Assembly: GCA_023614405.1 (NCBI GenBank)
Contig: CM042686.1
Coordinates: 466,582,740 to 466,646,739, forward strand
Reading direction: 5' to 3'
Origin: Avena insularis
Taxonomy: Eukaryota; Streptophyta; Magnoliopsida; Poales; Poaceae
Length of the DNA: 64,000 nucleotides
Shown: positions 58,151 through 64,000 of the stretch, piece after piece
Layout of the letters: the number at the start of each line of letters is the position of its first letter
Position numbering within the stretch: the first letter of the stretch is position 1
The notes under the pieces: generated by a model
What the model saw: only the letters and a program-made list of their open reading frames with translations
The model's database searches: none
Told to the model about the DNA's origin: nothing
Made by a program: the position numbers and the translations under genes

Positions 58151-61100
58151 ATGTCTCACCCACCCTCCTTCAACCTTAGCACTTTCCTCAAGAAGGACAA
58201 GCTGAAACCTGATGGAATCAACTTCACCGCCTGGTTCCACAATCTTAGGATCCTCCTAGTCCCCTACAAGTTGACTTATGTCATCGAGGTTGAGCTTACG
58301 GCTAAGCCTGCAGATTCTCCCTCCCAGGACGAAAAGAATGTCTGGTAGTGCAAGGCGGATGATTTCTCCCTCATCCAGAGTGGAATGCTATATGCCATGG
58401 AGCTGAAGCTTCAAAAGCGTTTTCATAAGATGAATGCTTTTGAGATCATTGAGGATCTCAAGGTTGTATTTGCTCCACAGGCTCGTGCAGAGAGGTATGA
58501 TGCTTCTGAGCTCTTCTTCTCTGCTAAAATGGAAGTGCACAACAGTATCAGTGAGCATGTAGTCAAAATGTATGTCTACGTTAAGTGTTTGAACGCCCTG
58601 GATTGCAAAATCCCGGAGGAGCTCGTGATTGATAGGGTGCTGCACTCGCTGCCCCCTAGCTATAAGAGCTTTGTGATGAACTACAAAATGCAAGGGATGA
58701 CTAAGACCCTTGCTGAGGTGTTCGCCATGCTCAAAACTGCTGAGGTGGAAATCAAGAAGGAGCACATGGTGTTGATGGTAAACAAGACCACCAACTTTAA
58801 GAAGCCGGGACAAAAGGGAAAAGGCAAGGGCAAGAAGCCCAAGAAGGATGGCAAGTTTGTTGCCAATACCTCAAAGACTGCCAAGCCTAGCCCTAAACCT
58901 AGCACTAGGTGCTACTACTGCAAAGGGGATGGGCACCGGAAACGCAACTATCCCAAATATCTTGAAGACAAGCAAGCCGGCAAGATAGCCGCCAAGGACA
59001 AAGGTATATGTGATATACATGTTATTTATGTGTTCCTTACAAGCGCCAGGAGTAACACTTGGGTATTTGATACCGGTTCTGTTGCTCACATTTATAACTC
59101 TCAGCAAGATCTGCAGAGTAGGAGGCGCCTGAGGAAGGACGATGGGACGATGCGCATCAGCAATGGTTCAAGAGTCGAAGTGATGGCCGTCGGCACCCTG
59201 CATCTCCATCTGCCATAGGGATTATTTTTGGTTTTGAATAAATGCTACTATGTACCCGCATTGAGTATGAATATTGTGAGTGGGTCTTGCTTGTTGCAAG
59301 ATCATTATTCGTTTAAATCAGGAACAAATGGCTGTTCAATTTATATGAATGATATTTTCTATGGTCATGCCCCTGCGTGTGATGGTTTATTCTTACTTGA
59401 TCTTGACTGTGATACACACATCCATAGTGTTGATGCTAAACGTTGCAAGCATAATGATGAAAATTCCATGTTTATGTGGCATTGCTGTCTTGGTCACATT
59501 GGTGTAAAACGCATGAAGAAGCTTCATTCAGAAGGGCTTCTTGGATCATTGGATTTCGAATCCCTTGATACATCTGAGCCATGCCTCATGGGCAAGATGA
59601 CTAGGACACCATTCTCTGGGACAATGGAGAGAGTTGTAGACCTAATGGGAATCATACATACGGATGTATGTTGACCAATGAGTGTCTCAACATGCAATGG
59701 TTATTGTTACTTTGTTACCTTTACTAACGACTTAAGCAGATATGGATATATCTACTTAATGAAGCACAAGTCTGAAACCTTTGAAAATTTCAAGGAATTT
59801 CAGAGAGAAGTAGAGAATCAACTTAACAAGAGAATCAAGCATCTTCGATCGGATCGGGGAGGCGAGTATTTGAGTTATGAGTTTAACATGCACTTGAAGG
59901 ACTGTGGGATTATCCCACAGCTTACGCCAGCCGGAACACCACAGCGTAATGGTGTGTCGGAACAACAAAACCGAACCCTATTAGATATCATGCGGTCCAT
60001 GATGTCTTTAACTGATTTGTCTGTGTCTTTTTGGGGATACGCGTTGGAAACCGCTGCTTTTATTTTAAACCGAGCACCATCCAAATCCGTGGAGATAACT
60101 CCATATGAGATATGGTATGGCCAGAAGCCAAAGTTGTCATTTCTAAAAGTTTGGGGTTGTGAGGCTTACGTCAAGAAACTACGGCCTGACAAACTCGAAC
60201 CCAAACCGGAAAAATGTATCTTTGTGGGATATCCAAGGGAAACCGTTGGGTATACTTTCTACAACCAGGCCGAAGGCAAAACGTTTGTCACAAAAACCAG
60301 CACCTTTCTTGAAAAAGAGTTTCTTGATAAAGGAGTTAGTGGAAGGAAAATTAAGTTAGATGAAGTTGTTGACCCTTCTCTCCAAATTCCGAGTAGCACA
60401 ACGGAAGCTGTTCCAAAACTGCTCTCCAACATGGAGGAAGAGCCCAATGATGATGATCAAAGCAACAACATCGAAACTCCTGAGGTTCGCAGGTCTACAA
60501 GAATTCGTGCCACTCCAGATTGGTATAGTAGCCTTGTGATGTCTGTCATCCTAGATGAACAGGAAGAACCTGCGAACTACAAAGAATCTATGGATAGTGC
60601 TAACTCCGAGAAATTGCTAGAAGCCATGAAATCCAAAATAGGACCCATGTATGAGAACCAAGTTTGGACCTTGGTAGATCTTCCAGAAGGTTGCAAGGCC
60701 GTGGAAAATAAATGGATTTTTAAGAAAAAGACATATGCGAATGCTAATGTGACCGTTCACAAAGCTCGACTTGTCGCAAAGGGGTTAGGACAAGTTCAAG
60801 GAGTTGATTACGATGAGACTTATTCTCCCGTAGTGATGCTTAAGGCTGTCCGGATTTTAATAGCAATTGCTGCACATTTCGACTATGAAATTTGGCAGAT
60901 GGATGTCAAGACCTCATTTCTCAATGGTCACATTGATGAAGAGTTGTATATGATGCAACCGGAAGGTTTTGTTGATCCTAAGGATGCTGGAAAGGTGTGC
61001 AAGCTTCAGCGGTCCATTTATGGATTGAAGTAGGCATCTCGGAGCTGGAACCAACGTTTTGATCAAGTGATCAAGAGTTTTGGATTTGTCCAAAATCAAC

Positions 61101-62147
61101 AAGAGTTCTGTGTTTACAAGAAAGGGATTGGGAGCTCAGTTGTTTTCTTAGTAGTATATGTGGATGACATATTACTCATGGGAAATGATGTGGATCTTAT
61201 GAGAAGCGTGAAAGCATATTTGAGTAGTCAATTTTCCATGAAGGACCTAGGTGAAGCTGCATACATATTAGGCCTTAAGATCTATAGAGATAGACCAAGG
61301 CACTTAATTGCATTAAGTTAGAGTACTTACATCGAAAAGATTTTGAAGAGGTTCAAACTAGACAATGCCAAAAAGGGCTCTGTGCCAATGACGAAGAATT
61401 GCAAAATGAGTGTGACTCAATGTCCGATAACGGATAATGATACAGAAAAGATGTCCTACATCCCCTATGCCTCAGCCATAGGATCTATCATGTATGCAAT
61501 GTTAAGTACCCGACCTGATGTGACATTGGCTCTTAGTTTGACGAGCCGATACCAAAGTAATCTAGGACCGGATCACTAGACAGCTGTAAAGAATATCCTA
61601 AAGTATCTCAAAGAACAAAGGATATGTTCCTAGTCTATGGAGGGACTGATGAAGCTCTAAACGTAACGGGTTACGTGGATGCGAGCTAGAAATCAGATCA
61701 TGATGACTCGAAGTCTCAAACAGGATTTGTGTTCCTTGTGAATGGTGGGCGGTAAGCTGGAAGAGTAAGAAGCAACCGGTGGTGGCGGAATCTTCAATGG
61801 AGTCTGAATACATTGTTGCGGCTGATGTAGCAAATGAAGCTGTTTGGCTAAGGAATTTTGTCATCGAACTAGGAGTTTTTCCAAATGTGCATGACCCCGT
61901 GACGATCTATTGTGATAACACGGGAGCTATTGCAAATGCAAAGGAACCAATGACTCATTCCGTAGCCAAATGCATCAAGCTTAGATTTCACGTCATTCGA
62001 TAGAATGTTGATGAAGGTGAAGTCAAGATTTGCAAACTAGATACGGAACTGAATATGGTAGATCCGTTGACTAAATCTCTCCTCCAAGCCAAGCACAAAC
62101 AACGCCGAGATTCCATTGGTGTTAGGTTCCTGCCAATTGTAAACTAG
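58151..62147 (+). pseudogene. Copia-2 gag-pol polyprotein, stops and one frameshift
   Basis: A single frame of about 1,330 codons starting at ATG 58151, with stops at 58346, 59216, 59672, 61031, 61319 and 61577, a one-base shift near 61610, and a further stop at 62001. Gag ends in a Lys-rich region and a damaged knuckle (CYYCKGDGH..., final Cys now Tyr). Protease: WVFDTGS. GAG-pre-integrase: WHCCLGHIGVKRMKKLH, where the paired C-x2-C has lost one Cys (S-E-P-C-L). Integrase core: FTNDLSRYGY, SDRGGEY and NGVSEQQNR, giving D-D-E. RT: VENKWIFKKK, QMDVKTSFLNG and YVDDILLMG. RNase H: SMESEY and IYCDNTGAI. The order PR-IN-RT-RH is Copia. The polyprotein normally ends at TAG 62145. Confidence 0.92.
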
Positions 62148-62166
62148 TTTTATTTGTACTCTAGTG

Positions 62167-62178
62167 CAAGTGGGAAAC
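62167..62178 (+). promoter_or_regulatory. Copia-2 polypurine tract 1
   Basis: CAAGTGGGAAAC directly before LTR2. Confidence 0.75.
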
Positions 62179-63674
62179 TGAAGGAGTTATGCCCTAGAGG
62201 CAAATAATAAAGTGTATTATTTGATATATCTTCTATATGTTCATAATACGTTTCATATCATGCTATAACTGTGTTAATACGAAACGTTAATACATGTGTG
62301 GTATGCAAACAAACTATGTCTCTAGTTACCTCTAGTGAACTAGTTCATTGGTCATGAGGATGATATGGGTTTCATGATCATGGGAATTTATGCCAATTGA
62401 CAATGAGGTTATGTTATTAGTTGAATAACATGATAGACAAACATCCAACCGTTATATCTTGAATGAGATCTAGTAACAAAGTTCACCATTGATGATAAAA
62501 CAAAGAGAACCTCGCAACCTGATCCTTTGACTGTGAGGTAATGCAAATCACCATTCTGGAGGAATCTTAGATGGTTATCAAGAATCATCTCATAAAAGGG
62601 TGATCAAAAAGGTGCCACTCAGGTTTTCAAAAGGGATGCGTAGAGGAGTACATATCAAGACCAGGATTTGTCTAATCCATGTAACAGATAGATACATGTG
62701 GCCATCTCGGTGACGTTGCATTGATCAAGCTTGCAAGCATGTGACTTGGTAATGGAATGCAACGACATGAGAATTAGTAAACAAGTTCATCGGTAACGAG
62801 ACCGAACTAAGGTATGGAGATACCAAAGATCAAGTTTCTGATGAATTAGGTATCAAATGACATAGGGAACAGGAAACGACTATCTCACGGTTCGAGCGAT
62901 TATATTCGTGAAACACACGGGGGTCACATGGCCATCCAGGTCCCTCTGTTGGTCATTGATGTGAGAGTAGTCTCGATCATGTCCGGAGTGTTTCTGAACC
63001 GAAGGATGTCGCGCTTAAGGGTGGGGATGCTTAGGGTAGATGAGGTATTGTAGGAGAAATAGAAAGAGAGAAACCGGAATAGTTCCAGGTAATATCCGAT
63101 GGATATCAGAAGGGGTCCGGAAGGTGTTCCAGAGAAAAGGAATATGATAATATATTTATTTGAATGTTAATTAGAGAATTAATATTAAATATATATTTTA
63201 TTTTATTATTAAAGGCTTCCTAATGCTAATGGGCCGCACCCGAAGGGAGGCCCAATAGGGCATGGCTCCTAGGGAGATGGGGCCAGCCGGCCTGGGCTTG
63301 GTGGGCCGCCCCAGTGGGGACCACCAAGGGTCGGCGGCTGCCCCTAGGTGGCCGGAGGGTGTGGGGATTAGTCCCACACCGCCTGTCCCTTGGGTGGTGC
63401 GCCCCCTCCCAGTATATATAGGGGTCACCCCTCCCCCTTTGGAATCATCGCATTCCCTCTCATTCTCTCTCTCTCTCATCCATTGAGGACTTCTCCGTAA
63501 TATTGGGGAGGACCTCGTGGGTGAGTCCTCCACTTTCACACTACCGTCATGTGATCAGTGATCCGGCATCTACTTCTTTCGCAGCTCGACTGGATCGGAG
63601 TCCGGTTGACGTCACCCACACCGGACGTGTGACGAACTTCAGAGGCACCACACTTGAGGTGCTGCTCATCTTCA
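62179..63674 (+). repeat. Copia-2 LTR2, 3'-truncated
   Basis: Aligns with LTR1 from its first base to the equivalent of about 56997 (GAGGTGCT(A/G)CTCATCTTCA). It then jumps directly into interior 3' sequence, missing the LTR end and everything from primer site to RNase H. Confidence 0.88.
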
Positions 63675-63857
63675 GTGAAGTCAAGATCATGTCTAGTGAA
63701 GTCAAGATTTGCAAAGTAGATACAGAACTAAATATGGCAGATCCATTGACTAAAGCTCTCCTGCAAGCCAAGCACGAACAACACCGAGATTCCATTGGTG
63801 TTAGGCACCTGCCAATTGTAAACTAGTTTTATTTGTACTCTAGTGCAAGTGGGAGGC
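63675..63857 (+). repeat. Second copy of the Copia-2 interior 3' tail
   Basis: Matches 62017-62178 (last ~40 codons of RNase H, untranslated tail, purine tract). It begins with a local duplication of AGTGAAGTCAAGAT (63674 and 63695). The reading frame stays open to 63826. Confidence 0.85.
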
Positions 63858-64000
63858 TGAAGGAGTTATGCCCTAGAGGCAAATAATAAAGTGTATTATT
63901 TGATATATCTTCTATATGTTCATGATACATTTCATATCATGCTATAACTGTGTTAATACGAAACGTTAATACATGTGTGGTATGCAAACAAATCGTGTCT
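63858..64000 (+). repeat. Copia-2 LTR3, start only
   Basis: TGAAGGAGTTATGCCCTAGA after the purine tract CAAGTGGGAGGC. Near-identical to LTR1 and LTR2 for the 143 bases visible, then the window ends. Confidence 0.9.

Larger units (their letters stand above)
55506..64000 (+). mobile_element. Copia-2: retrotransposon with tandem 3' terminus, continues past the window
   Basis: LTR1 55506-57151, Met-tRNA primer site 57153, gag-pol 58151-62147, purine tract, LTR2 62179-63674 (lacking its last ~150 bases), a 183-base copy of the interior's 3' tail (63675-63857), a second purine tract, then LTR3 from 63858 to the window edge. The LTR opens TGAAGGAGTTATGCCCTAGA, related to Copia-1. The left target copy would be ATTTG (55501-55505). 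Confidence 0.9.

Overview
The window is plant nuclear DNA from a grass, most likely a large-genome Pooideae (wheat/barley/oat/ryegrass type). The evidence is a dense nest of LTR retrotransposons with intact structural signals (tRNA primer sites, polypurine tracts, TG...CA LTR ends, 5-bp target duplications), a CACTA DNA transposon, a Stowaway-like MITE, and Copia LTRs whose first bases resemble the BARE/Angela group. I see no intact host protein gene, no rRNA or tRNA gene and no CRISPR. Nearly every coding stretch belongs to a transposable element and most are broken by stops or frameshifts.

Layout. 1-3611 is a minus-strand long LTR that runs off the left edge. 3612-3710 is the 3' tip of a Gypsy-1-family LTR, and 3711-4654 is unassigned flank. 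4655-28740 is one composite unit. It is a gag/protease-only (non-autonomous) Gypsy element, called Gypsy-1 here, with target duplication GCTCA. A Copia element (Copia-1, 6784-14973, duplication AGTAT) sits inside its gag. A CACTA transposon (21011-28736, duplication ATC) sits in the last bases of its 3' LTR. The flank resumes at 28741 with a MITE, an 84-bp tandem array, a ~370-bp tandem duplication and the right end of a second CACTA element (to 33895).

33896-52750 is a self-nested structure. A minus-strand chromovirus-type Gypsy fragment is split by a full-length plus-strand member of the same family (Gypsy-2, 35003-50848). Gypsy-2 has ~4.75-kb LTRs, a Met-tRNA primer site, gag, pol, a chromodomain-like tail and an extra ORF of unknown function ahead of gag. 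Next comes the 5' part of a third Gypsy (Gypsy-3, about 52750-55505), cut at 55506 by Copia-2. Copia-2 ends in an unusual LTR - short internal tail - LTR arrangement that runs off the right edge.

The genes work together only as mobile-element machinery: capsid/nucleocapsid (gag), protease, reverse transcriptase/RNase H and integrase for the LTR elements; transposase remnants plus accessory proteins for the CACTA. The most unusual items are a small viroplasmin/RNase-H1-N-domain protein with a C-terminal membrane segment inside the CACTA (21506-21763), the pre-gag ORF of Gypsy-2 (39977-41185), and the tandem Copia-2 terminus. All names such as Gypsy-1 or Copia-2 are local labels, not database families. 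Identity statements are by eye.
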